A DNA stretch of 64,000 nt, taken from assembly GCA_036946415.1 (NCBI GenBank), contig JAQIJD010000011.1, positions 50,011 to 114,010 of the forward strand, read 5' to 3'. This stretch comes from Sphingomonas_Q fennica_A (lineage in GTDB: Bacteria > Pseudomonadota > Alphaproteobacteria > Sphingomonadales > Sphingomonadaceae). Made by a program: the position numbers and the translations under genes. This document shows, piece after piece, positions 24,869-33,800 of the stretch. Position 1 is the first letter of the stretch. Each line of letters begins with the position of its first letter. The notes below the pieces were generated by a model. It did not search any database. It saw nothing but the letters and a program-made list of their open reading frames with translations, and had not been told where the DNA came from.

Positions 24869-26194
24869 ATGGGACAGAGGCTCGACTGGTTGCCCGCGGT
24901 GCTGCGCGCGGCGGGGCTGAAGGTGGCGGAACATCCCGGCTGGCTGACGCGGGGGGCGGACATGGGGGAGGTGAAGGGCGTGCTGTGCCATCACACCGCC
25001 ACCCCGTCCGACAAGGTGATGCCGACGCTGCGCATGCTGGCCGAGGGGGTGACCCAGGCCAATGGCAAGCATCTGCCGGGGCCGCTCTCGCAACTCGGCC
25101 TCGGGCGCGACGGCACCTTCTTCGTGGTCGCGGCGGGGCGCGCCAACCATGCCGGCACCGGCGAATGGCAGGGGGTGACGGCGGGCAACAGCAGCTTCAT
25201 CGGCATTGAGGCCGAGAATCGCGGCACCCCGGCCGATCCGTGGCCGGCAGTGCAGATGGACGCCTACACCCGCGGCGTGGCGGCGATCCTTAAACATCTC
25301 GACCAGAGCGCCGATTATTGCGCCGGCCACCGCGAATATGCGCTGCCGAAGGGACGCAAGAGCGATCCGCACAGCATCGACATGGGCCAGTTCCGCGCGC
25401 AGGTGCAGGCGCTGATGGACGGCACCGGCGTGATCGCCAACCCGGTGATCCCGGCCGAGGACGCGGCCGGGCGGCCGACGCTGCGCCGCGGCGCGCGGGG
25501 CGAGGCGGTGAAGATCGTGCAGGAGGCGGTGGGCGAGGCGCCGGACGGCGTCTACGGCCCCGCCACCGAGGCGTGCGTGCGCGAATTCCAGCGCCGGCAA
25601 GGGCTGGTGCCGGACGGCATCTTCGGCCCCAAGAGCTGGAAGCTGCTGCCGGGCGGGGCGGCGGCCGCCGCGCCCGCCGGCCCGATCGCCTGGGGTGCGA
25701 AGGTCAGCCCCGCCTTCCGCCAGCGCGTTATCGAGATCTGCGAGGAGATCGGCATGGCGCCCGATCATCTGATGGCGTGCATGGCGTTCGAGACGGGGGC
25801 GACCTTCTCGCCCTCGCTAGCGAACAAGGCGGGGTCGGGGGCGGTGGGCCTGATCCAGTTCATGCCGACGACCGCGGTGGCGCTGGGGACGAGCAGCGAG
25901 GCGCTGGCGGCGATGACCGCGGAAGAACAGCTGCTGTTCGTGCGTCGCTACTTCCTGGGGCAGAAGGGGCGGCTCAAGACTCTCGGCGACGTCTATATGG
26001 CGATTCTGTGGCCCGCCGCGATCGGCAAGCCCGACGACCATCCGCTGTTCGTGAAGGGGCAGGAACCGGTCCGCCGCTACGATCAGAACAGCGGGCTGGA
26101 CGTGGGCCGGGATGGCGTGGTGACGCGCGCCGAGGCGACCGCGAAGGTGCTGCGCATGCTGGAGAAGGGGCGTGAAGCCGGCAATGTCGGCTGA
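24869..26194 (+). CDS. Three-domain peptidoglycan hydrolase (amidase + PG-binding + lysozyme-like)
   Basis: The product has 441 residues and no signal peptide. Residues ~30-185 form an N-acetylmuramoyl-L-alanine amidase type 2 domain with zinc ligands suggested by GVLCHHTATP, GRANHAGTGEW and DPHSIDMGQF. Residues ~205-265 form a peptidoglycan-binding domain (LRRGARGEAVKIVQEAVG, VYGPATEACVREFQRRQGL). Residues ~280-430 resemble a soluble lytic transglycosylase or muramidase (MACMAFETGATFSPSL, GAVGLIQFMPTTA). The architecture resembles phage endolysins, but no phage genes are nearby. The gene overlaps the P450 gene by 23 bases. Confidence 0.85.
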   Translation: MGQRLDWLPAVLRAAGLKVAEHPGWLTRGADMGEVKGVLCHHTATPSDKVMPTLRMLAEGVTQANGKHLPGPLSQLGLGRDGTFFVVAAGRANHAGTGEWQGVTAGNSSFIGIEAENRGTPADPWPAVQMDAYTRGVAAILKHLDQSADYCAGHREYALPKGRKSDPHSIDMGQFRAQVQALMDGTGVIANPVIPAEDAAGRPTLRRGARGEAVKIVQEAVGEAPDGVYGPATEACVREFQRRQGLVPDGIFGPKSWKLLPGGAAAAAPAGPIAWGAKVSPAFRQRVIEICEEIGMAPDHLMACMAFETGATFSPSLANKAGSGAVGLIQFMPTTAVALGTSSEALAAMTAEEQLLFVRRYFLGQKGRLKTLGDVYMAILWPAAIGKPDDHPLFVKGQEPVRRYDQNSGLDVGRDGVVTRAEATAKVLRMLEKGREAGNVG

Positions 26195-27428
26195 TCCGGC
26201 GGCGATCCTCGCCAGCCGGGCGGTGCTGCGCCCGCGGCAGGGGATCGCCGCGGCGCTGATGGACCTGCTGCTGCGGATCGCGCCCGCCGGTTTCGCCTTC
26301 CTCCGCCGCTGGTGGCCGATCCCGCGGATCGGCACGCTCGCCGCGGCGACCCGCCACGACGACGTGATCGAGGTGTTCGCGCGCGACGACGCGTTCGGCG
26401 TGCCCTATGCCGCAAAGCTCGATCTGCTGATGGGGGGCGAGCCGTTCGTGCTCGGCATGGCGGACGGCCCCGCCTATCGCGATGCCATCGCCGCGCTGCG
26501 GCAGGTGATCCGCCTGGAGGATCTGCCGCGGCTGGCGGCGCGCACCGAGCGGCGGGCGGGTGCGATCGTCGCCGGCGCGGGCGGGCGGCTGGAGGTGGTG
26601 GACGGCCTCGTCCGGCCGATCGCCTTCGGGGTGATCGCGGACTATCTGGGCATCCCGCCGCCGGCCGGGGGCGATCTGGCGGTGTGGGCGACGCGCCTCT
26701 TCGAATATCAGTTCGTCGCGGGGGACGCGCCGCTGGTGGCCGAGGTGGCGGTGATCGCACCGACGCTGCGCGCACATGTCGACCGGGTGATCGCGGCGCG
26801 ACGGGCGGACGGCGGCGGCGGCGCGGACGTGCTCGGCCGCTGCCTCGCGGCGCAGGCGGCGGGCGATGCGCGTTTCGCCGATGCCGCGATCCGCACTATG
26901 CTGCTCGGCATGATGGTGGGCGGCCCGCCGCAGCCGCCGATGGTGGTGCCGCAGGCGCTCGAACAATTGCTGCGCCGCCCGGCCGCGCTGGCGGCGGCGC
27001 AGGCGGCGGCGCGCGCGGGCGACGACGAGACGTTGCGGGCGCATGTGCTGGAGGCGATGCGATTCGATCCGCTGGGGCCGGCGCTGCCGCGAATCGCGCG
27101 ACACGATACGGTGCTGGCGGCCGGCACGGAGCGGGCGCGGGCGATCCCGGCGGGGACGAAGGTCTTCGCCTGCTTCCAGTCGGCGATGCTGGACCCGCGG
27201 CGGGTGGCGGAACCGGCACGGTTCGTAGCCGGCCGGCCGGCGCGCGACTATGTGCATTTCGGCCATGGCGCGCACGAATGTTTCGGCCGCCACATCAACC
27301 ATGCGACTCTGCACCTGATGCTGAAGCCGCTGCTGGCGCAGCCGCGCCTGCGGCGCGCCCGCGGCCCCGCCGGGCGGCTGCGCAAGCGCGGCGCCTTCGC
27401 CGAGGCGCTGACGGTGGAATTCGGCTGA
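26172..27428 (+). CDS. Cytochrome P450
   Basis: The product from GTG 26172 has 418 residues. The heme-binding loop reads FGHGAHECFGRHIN with the axial ligand Cys370, and the K-helix ExxR motif is EAMRFDP. The I-helix region around LLGMMVGGPPQPPMVV lacks the usual acid-threonine pair, so the oxygen-activation machinery may be atypical, as in P450s that use peroxide or act on unusual substrates. GTG is chosen because GGAGAAGGGG lies 7 bases upstream; ATG 26184 would be 19 bases away. The start lies inside the hydrolase gene. Confidence 0.9.
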   Translation: MKPAMSADPAAILASRAVLRPRQGIAAALMDLLLRIAPAGFAFLRRWWPIPRIGTLAAATRHDDVIEVFARDDAFGVPYAAKLDLLMGGEPFVLGMADGPAYRDAIAALRQVIRLEDLPRLAARTERRAGAIVAGAGGRLEVVDGLVRPIAFGVIADYLGIPPPAGGDLAVWATRLFEYQFVAGDAPLVAEVAVIAPTLRAHVDRVIAARRADGGGGADVLGRCLAAQAAGDARFADAAIRTMLLGMMVGGPPQPPMVVPQALEQLLRRPAALAAAQAAARAGDDETLRAHVLEAMRFDPLGPALPRIARHDTVLAAGTERARAIPAGTKVFACFQSAMLDPRRVAEPARFVAGRPARDYVHFGHGAHECFGRHINHATLHLMLKPLLAQPRLRRARGPAGRLRKRGAFAEALTVEFG

Positions 27429-27637
27429 AATCCAAACATTCTTTGTCCTGCGGCGACCGACTTTCGATAATTTGCTCCAGACAAATCCATGACGAGATCG
27501 AGGCAGGGCAGTAACCAGACAGAGAAGCGGGCAGGCGGCGCAGTAAGGCATTGACATGCCGCCAGTGCTGGTGAGATGTTGACCATGTTCGCGATGTATG
27601 CGGGCGGTGGCGTTCTCGTCTTTCGCCGGGGGAGCGG

Positions 27638-29263
27638 ATGCCGCAGACGATCCTGTCCACGACGCTGGAAGTGAAACCGGGCAGCGCCGAGGTGCTGGCC
27701 GGTTTGATCGACGCGCTGCATGCCAAGGCCGACGGCGGCAATGCCGGGCATCGCCGGTTCGGCTGGTTCATGGCGGCGGTGCCGAGCGTGCATTTCCTGT
27801 CGCTGAGCCTATTCCGCGCCGCCGATTACGATCCCGTCTTCGTGATCGAGGCCAATCTGGACGGGGCGGCCGGCATCTTCTGGGGCCAGCTGGAAAGCGC
27901 GATCGGCGCCGAACTGCGCGCGATGCTGCGCTGCTGCAAGCGCCCGCTGGATGGGGACGGCCCACTCTACGATGCCGTGACGGAGGAGGGATCGCGCCGC
28001 ATGGTGGCGGCCTATCTTGAGGTGCGGGCGGCGCGGCCGAGCGTGTTCCACCAGGGCAATCGTGGGCTGACGCGCGACCGTATCCTGGCCGAGCGCGACC
28101 TGTTCCTGGCCATCCGCGCGGAGTTCCTGACCGCCAACGAGGGCCGCGAAAGCCCCTATCGCGGGGTGACGCCGGCGATCGTCCACGCCACGCTGCGCGC
28201 CGCGATGCGCCCCGCCTTCCCCTGGCTGGACACGCCCGCGCCGATCCGCATCGGGCGGATCGAGCATCTGGCCGACTGGGCGAAGTTCGCCGGCTTCCTG
28301 ATCGCGGTGGTGTTCGTCGTCTCGCTGCCCGGGCTGATCCTGGCGCCGGTGATGCCGACCGGGCGGCTGCTGATCCTGCTGGCGCTGGCGGCGATCGTCA
28401 TCGCGCTGCCGCTCCGCCGCATCCACCCGCCGCTGCCGGGCACGGGCGTGTCGCGGCCGTGGGCGCTGGTGAAGGCGGCGGCCAGGGCGCTGCCGCTGCT
28501 GCTGGCCGGCATCGCGATCTACGCGCTGGTGGCGGTGCCGCTCGCCACGATCGGCCATGCCGCGCTGACCGGGCGGCCGGTGGGCACGCTGTGGGCGACG
28601 GGTGCGCGGATGGTGGCGCTGGGCCTCGCCAGCGCGCTCGCCGTGACGCTGCCGGGCCTGCTCCTCTGGCTGCGCGTGCTGGAACGGCGCGATTCCGCGC
28701 AGGATGCGCCGCCGGTCGACGAGGCTGAGATGCGGCAGATGGTGCAGCGCGAGGACTGGATCCCGCAGAACCATATGGGCTCGATCGTGCTGCTGAAGCC
28801 CGGCCTGCTCCGGACGATCATCGTCCACGCCGGCCATCTGGGCCTGCACCTGCTGCTGCGCGCGAAGGCGACCGACGGTTATCTCGGCAGCATGCGCACC
28901 GTCCATTTCGCGCACTGGGCGTTCGTCAACAATGGCGGGCGGCTGATGTTCTTCAGCAATTTCGACCAGAGCTGGGAAAGCTATCTCGACGATTTCATCG
29001 AGAAGGCGCACGTCGGGCTGACGCTGGCATGGGGCTGCGGCACGGGCTTTCCCGCCACGCGCTTCCTGATCCTGGACGGCGCCAGCCACGGCAGCCGCTT
29101 CAAGGCGTGGGCGCGCCATTCGATGGCGGTGAGCCGCTTCTGGTACAGCGCCTATCCGGACCTGACGGTGGACCAGATCGAGCGCAACAACCGCATCGCC
29201 GATGGCCTGCGCAAGCCGGCGCTGACCGCGAAGGAGGCGGCCGAATGGATCGACCTGCTGTGA
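27638..29263 (+). CDS. Membrane protein with DyP-like ferredoxin-fold segments, unknown function
   Basis: The product has 541 residues. The N-terminal ~200 residues are soluble (ILSTTLEVKPGSAEVLAGLI, then FGWFMAAVPSVHFLSLSLF). Four transmembrane helices lie at about 218-238, 241-258, 285-307 and 325-345. The C-terminal ~180 residues contain VHFAHWAFVNNGGRLMFFSN and SWESYLDDFIEKAHVGL. These segments recall the ferredoxin-like halves of peroxidase-family proteins, but no heme ligand is apparent. It overlaps the DyP gene by 19 bases, so the two are likely partners. A 209-base gap before it may hold a promoter. Confidence 0.7.
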   Translation: MPQTILSTTLEVKPGSAEVLAGLIDALHAKADGGNAGHRRFGWFMAAVPSVHFLSLSLFRAADYDPVFVIEANLDGAAGIFWGQLESAIGAELRAMLRCCKRPLDGDGPLYDAVTEEGSRRMVAAYLEVRAARPSVFHQGNRGLTRDRILAERDLFLAIRAEFLTANEGRESPYRGVTPAIVHATLRAAMRPAFPWLDTPAPIRIGRIEHLADWAKFAGFLIAVVFVVSLPGLILAPVMPTGRLLILLALAAIVIALPLRRIHPPLPGTGVSRPWALVKAAARALPLLLAGIAIYALVAVPLATIGHAALTGRPVGTLWATGARMVALGLASALAVTLPGLLLWLRVLERRDSAQDAPPVDEAEMRQMVQREDWIPQNHMGSIVLLKPGLLRTIIVHAGHLGLHLLLRAKATDGYLGSMRTVHFAHWAFVNNGGRLMFFSNFDQSWESYLDDFIEKAHVGLTLAWGCGTGFPATRFLILDGASHGSRFKAWARHSMAVSRFWYSAYPDLTVDQIERNNRIADGLRKPALTAKEAAEWIDLL

Positions 29264-30810
29264 GCGGCGGCGGCCGCCACTGGAAGCTCGCCCCGCCGCA
29301 TGCGGCCGAGGCGCAGGGCATCGTCGTCAGCGGGTTCGGCGCGCTGCCCACGGGCCGCGCGCTGTTCCTGGAATTCCGCTGGCCCGACGATAAGGCGGCG
29401 AAAGGCGCGTGGCTGGATACGCTCGCCACGATCGCGCCGGTGACGAATGCCGAGGGGCGCACCGGCCGCGCCGTCTCGATCGCCTTCACCCATGTCGGCC
29501 TCAGGCGGATGGGGCTTGCGGAGGCGGCGCTCGCCACCTTCTCGGCCCCGTTCCGCGAAGGGATGATGCAGGAGGACCGGCTGCGGCGGCTGGGCGACCG
29601 GCGCGACGGCGCCTGGCAGCCGACGGTGATCGCGGGCGGCCCGGTGTGGAGCGGCAACACCCCGCCCCGCCCCGGCGGCGCTGCCGAACGCCCGCTGACC
29701 GCGACCGGCCATGCCGAGGAGGCGATCGGCACCGCCAAGACCGTGCATGCCCTCCTCCAGATCTTCGAGGCCGACGAGGCGGCGGCGGATGCCTGGGGCG
29801 CGGAGATCGAGGCGGCGCTCGCCCCCCACGGCATCGCCATCGTCCACCGCCTGCCGCTCGACCTGCGCCCCGACGAGCGCGGCATCGCGCGCGAGCATTT
29901 CGGCTTTGCGGACGGCATCTCCCAGCCGATCCCCTATGACGCGCACGCCATCCCCGGATCGGTGGCGGACCCGTGGAACGGCGTGCCGCTGGGCGAGATA
30001 TTGCTGGGCCATGCCGACAGCCACCACGAGATCGCCCCCTGCCCCGCCGGGCCGCCGCTGAAGGCCGGGACGGGCGGCCTGCCGCCGCATCCGCAGATCG
30101 AAGGCGCGCTCGATCTGGGGCGCGACGGCAGCTATCTGGTGGTGCGCGAGCTGCGCCAGGACGTCGCCGCCTTCTGGCGGGCGATGGACGCCGCCACCGC
30201 CCGCATCCGCCTGCGCGATCCCGATCATTCGGGCCACGTCACCGCCGAATGGCTGGCCGAACGCGCGGTCGGCCGCACGCTGGCGGGCGACATGCTGTGC
30301 CCGGCCAGCACGCTCGCCCCCGGTGCCGATCGCCAGCCGCAGAACGACTTCGGCTTCTTCGGGCAAGATCGCCACGGCTATGGCTGCCCGGTCGGATCGC
30401 ACGTCCGCCGCGCCAATCCGCGCGACGGGCTGGCGCCGGCGGACGCCTCGCGCGAGGCGACGCTCGCCTCCGCCAACAGCCACCGTATCCTGCGCCGCGG
30501 CCGCAAATACGGGCCGACCATCGCCGATCCGCGCACCGACGACGGCGCCGATCGCGGCCTGCTGTTCATCTGCCTCAATACCGACATCGGCCGCCAGTTC
30601 GAATTCGTCCAGCAGACCTGGCTGCTCAACGGCAATTTCGCGACGCTCTACGACGAGACCGATCCGCTGATCGGCCCGCCCGGCACGATGACGATCCGCG
30701 AGACGCCGCTGCGCCGCCGGGTTGCGGTGGAAACCTTCGTGCAGATGGCGGGCGGGGACTATTTTTTCCTGCCAAGCCTTTCGGCGCTCCGCTATCTCGC
30801 TTTGTTGTGA
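29245..30810 (+). CDS. DyP-type heme peroxidase
   Basis: The product has 521 residues. The DyP signature GFADGISQP supplies the distal Asp223, and His386 in GSHVRRANPRDG is the expected proximal heme ligand, with a following FICLNTDIGRQFEFVQQTW. DyP enzymes use hydrogen peroxide to oxidise dyes, phenols or lignin-like substrates. No Tat or Sec signal is visible, so it is probably cytoplasmic or held by its membrane neighbours. The start is fixed by AAGGAGG 8 bases upstream within the preceding gene. The stop overlaps the next start as GTGA. Confidence 0.92.
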   Translation: MDRPAVSGGGRHWKLAPPHAAEAQGIVVSGFGALPTGRALFLEFRWPDDKAAKGAWLDTLATIAPVTNAEGRTGRAVSIAFTHVGLRRMGLAEAALATFSAPFREGMMQEDRLRRLGDRRDGAWQPTVIAGGPVWSGNTPPRPGGAAERPLTATGHAEEAIGTAKTVHALLQIFEADEAAADAWGAEIEAALAPHGIAIVHRLPLDLRPDERGIAREHFGFADGISQPIPYDAHAIPGSVADPWNGVPLGEILLGHADSHHEIAPCPAGPPLKAGTGGLPPHPQIEGALDLGRDGSYLVVRELRQDVAAFWRAMDAATARIRLRDPDHSGHVTAEWLAERAVGRTLAGDMLCPASTLAPGADRQPQNDFGFFGQDRHGYGCPVGSHVRRANPRDGLAPADASREATLASANSHRILRRGRKYGPTIADPRTDDGADRGLLFICLNTDIGRQFEFVQQTWLLNGNFATLYDETDPLIGPPGTMTIRETPLRRRVAVETFVQMAGGDYFFLPSLSALRYLALL

Positions 30811-33800
30811 CGGTGGCGCGGGCGAGCGACACGGCGCCGGTTCACGGCTTCGGCTGGAAGCTGATGGTGCTGCTGATCGTGCTGGCGGGGGCCACGGGGC
30901 TGACCGCGCTGCTGATCGGGCGGATGCAATCGGTCTCGCAGGCGACCGACCTCCAGGCGTTCCAGCGGCTGGCGATCACCGCGCAGAGCTTCGCCGCCTG
31001 GCCGCGGGTGGCGGCCGACATCGGCCGGCGCAGCGTGCCGCTGCGCGGCGGCGGTCCGGCCGCCGCCGCCGATCTGATCCACCCCCAGTTCGGCCGCCTG
31101 CCGCTCCGTTACGAATGGGGCGCGGCGCGGGATTGCGACGCGGGGCCGCGCCTCGCCCTCGGCAGCACCGGCATGACGGTGTCGGGCAGCACGATCCGGT
31201 TCGGGGACGCGCGGGACGGGGCCGTCGCCGACGCGATCGACACGATGGCGGTCGGCGGCAACCGGGACGGCAGCGATCGCATCTGCTTCGCGATCGGCCC
31301 GCTGCCCTACCGGCACACGCTGGCCGTGCCCGAAGGGTTCCAGGCGCTGCTGCTGTTCGACGATCAGCCGGCCGCGGCCGGGCGGGATGAGCGGCGCACG
31401 GCCACCGGGGGCCGGCTGGTGGCGCAGGTGGGGGCCGATGTGCTGCCGATCCGCGATACGGCCGACATTCCCGATCTCCAGCGGCTGCTGCACCGCGCCG
31501 CGACCGAACAGAAGCCCGCGACCGTGACCGATTCGGCCGGCGTCATCTCGGCGATCGGCACGACGCTGAGCCGGCGGGACAGCGCCTATCTGGCGCCCGT
31601 CGATACCGCCATCGCCGGCCGCCCCTATCGCCTCTACGTCTATCCCGTCACGATCCGGCTGGGCGATGCGGAACAGCGCATGCTGGTGGTGGGGGCGATG
31701 CTGCCGCACCCCTCGCTGTTCGACGTCAACCTCAACGGGTCGCGCATCGCCGTGATCGGCCTGCTGCTGCTCGCGTTCCTGACGCTGACGCCGTTCCTCC
31801 GCCTCGACAATCTGGGGGCGATGGACGGCGTGCGTCAGTCCGACGTGATGGTGATGGGCGGCGCGCTGATGCTGGGCTTCGCGATCGCCGCCACCATCGC
31901 CGCGCTGGCGGTGACGAGCGTCGGCGCGCGCCGCGGCGCCGATGCCGCGCTCGCCCGCCAGGCCGCCGGCCTCGCCGGGGCGATCGGCGGCGAGATCTCT
32001 TCCCTCGGCGAATGCCGCCAGCCGGGCGCGCTGGCCGCCGCGGTCGACGGGGGGGGCCTGCCCGTCCGCCCGGCCCGCCCCGACGACGGCTGCCGCACGG
32101 ACGGGATCGCCTGGCCCGACGTGACGATCTTCATCGATGCCGACGGGCAGCAGGCGTTCGCGGGCGGCCGCTTCGTCCCGTTGATCGGCTATACCCCCCG
32201 GCCGGGCGCGCTGTTCGACGTCGGCGACCGCAGCTATTTCGTCCGCGCGCGCGACCGGGACGTGGTGCCCGGCACCGCCGGCCTTGCCGGACGCATCGCG
32301 CGGGGGCTGGCGTCCTGCGACCGGATACCGTGCCGCGATCCGCTGAGCCGCGCGCTGGCCCCGGCCACCGGCATCACGATCGAACAGGTGCTGAGCCGGG
32401 CGGACGGGATCGCCAAGACGCTGCTCGCCCTGCCGCTGCGCCCGGCCGACAAGACCTTTCTCGCCAAGGCCAGGGCGCGGGCGGTGGCGCTGGGCTTCGT
32501 CATGCGATCGATGCTGGCGCCGGCGATGCCATCGGGCATGCGCTATGCCGTGATCGACCTGTCGCAGCGGCCGGAGCTGCCGGCGATCTTTCACAGCGAT
32601 CCCGAGCGCGCCAATGCCGAGCGCTTCGGGCTGACGCTGAGCGCAGCGACGCTGGCGCGTTTCCTGAACGCCACGCGCCTGCCGCGCGCTGCCTGCGCCG
32701 GGGCGGGAGGGACGGTCGAGACCGCCGCCTTCTCCGGCCGCTACATCGGCGAGGACCAGCGCTTCGCGACGGCGCTGGTGCCCTGCACCGAATGGTCGGT
32801 CGTCACGTTCATGGCCGATGCGCGGATCGACGCGCGCGGCATCTATCCGGCGGAGGTCGCCTTGGCCGCGTGGATGGGCTTCGCGCTCGTGCTGGTGGCG
32901 GCGCTGGGGCTGGCGCTGGTCGCGATCCGGCGGCTGACGCGGCTGCGCTTCGGCATGTTCTGGCCCGATGCGTTGCAGACCGAGACCTATCGCCGGATCG
33001 CGATCGGCCTCGCTGTCGCGATCGTGGCGGCGCTGGCGGCGCGTTTCGTGTTCGGCCTGCCCGGCGGATGGCCGCTGCTGCTGGCGCCCGCCGCCTGCGG
33101 CGCGGCTTTCGCCTATCTGCTGCGCCAGGTGCTGGGGCGCGATGGCGAGACGCCGCGCGAGGCGTGGCTGCGCCAGACGCCCTATCTGCCGGTGATGAAC
33201 CGGCGGACGGAGCGCTTCTATCTGCTGGCGCTCGCCCTGTGGCTGGCGATGGCGGCGGCGGTGCCGGTGCTGCTCATCGCCGCCGATGCCGATGCGCACA
33301 ACCGCGCCCGGATCGTCGCGGCCGATCGGGATGCCGCCATCGCTGCCGGACAGGCGAAGGCGCGGGCGCTGAAACTGATCGGCGCGAGCCAGCGAGGCGT
33401 CATCGACGGCCGGGGCCTCCCCGCCGACGGTGGACGCGGCGGCGCCCCGAGCACCCCGCCCGCCGTGCGGGACGGCAATGTCGCCGCATTGCTGTTCTGC
33501 CTGCTCGATCGGGGCCCGTGCCGGCCGCGGTCCGACGCCGCGGGCGCGGGCAAGGCATCCGCAGATTTGCCGGGCGCGGACAGGCCGGCTGGGCACGCCG
33601 CGGGCGTGCTGCCGCACGGCGTCGTCTTCTCGATCGCGTGGGGATCGATCGTGATCCTCGCGTTGCTGCTGCCGGCGGCGATGCTGCGCCTCTTCAGCCG
33701 GACGCTGCTGGGCTTCGGCGTGCCGCTGGAGCCGGTACGCTATCCGCGGATCCGACCGGGACAGGTTCGCGCGTGGACCGTATCGACCGCCCCGAGCGAT

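Noticed and set aside
24869..26194. A prophage around the endolysin-like gene
   Set aside because: No integrase, terminase, capsid, tail or holin genes and no attachment repeats are visible on either side.
27551..27579. TTGACA as a promoter for the DyP module
   Set aside because: No good -10 box lies 16-18 bases downstream (AGATGT only), so it is not listed as a promoter.
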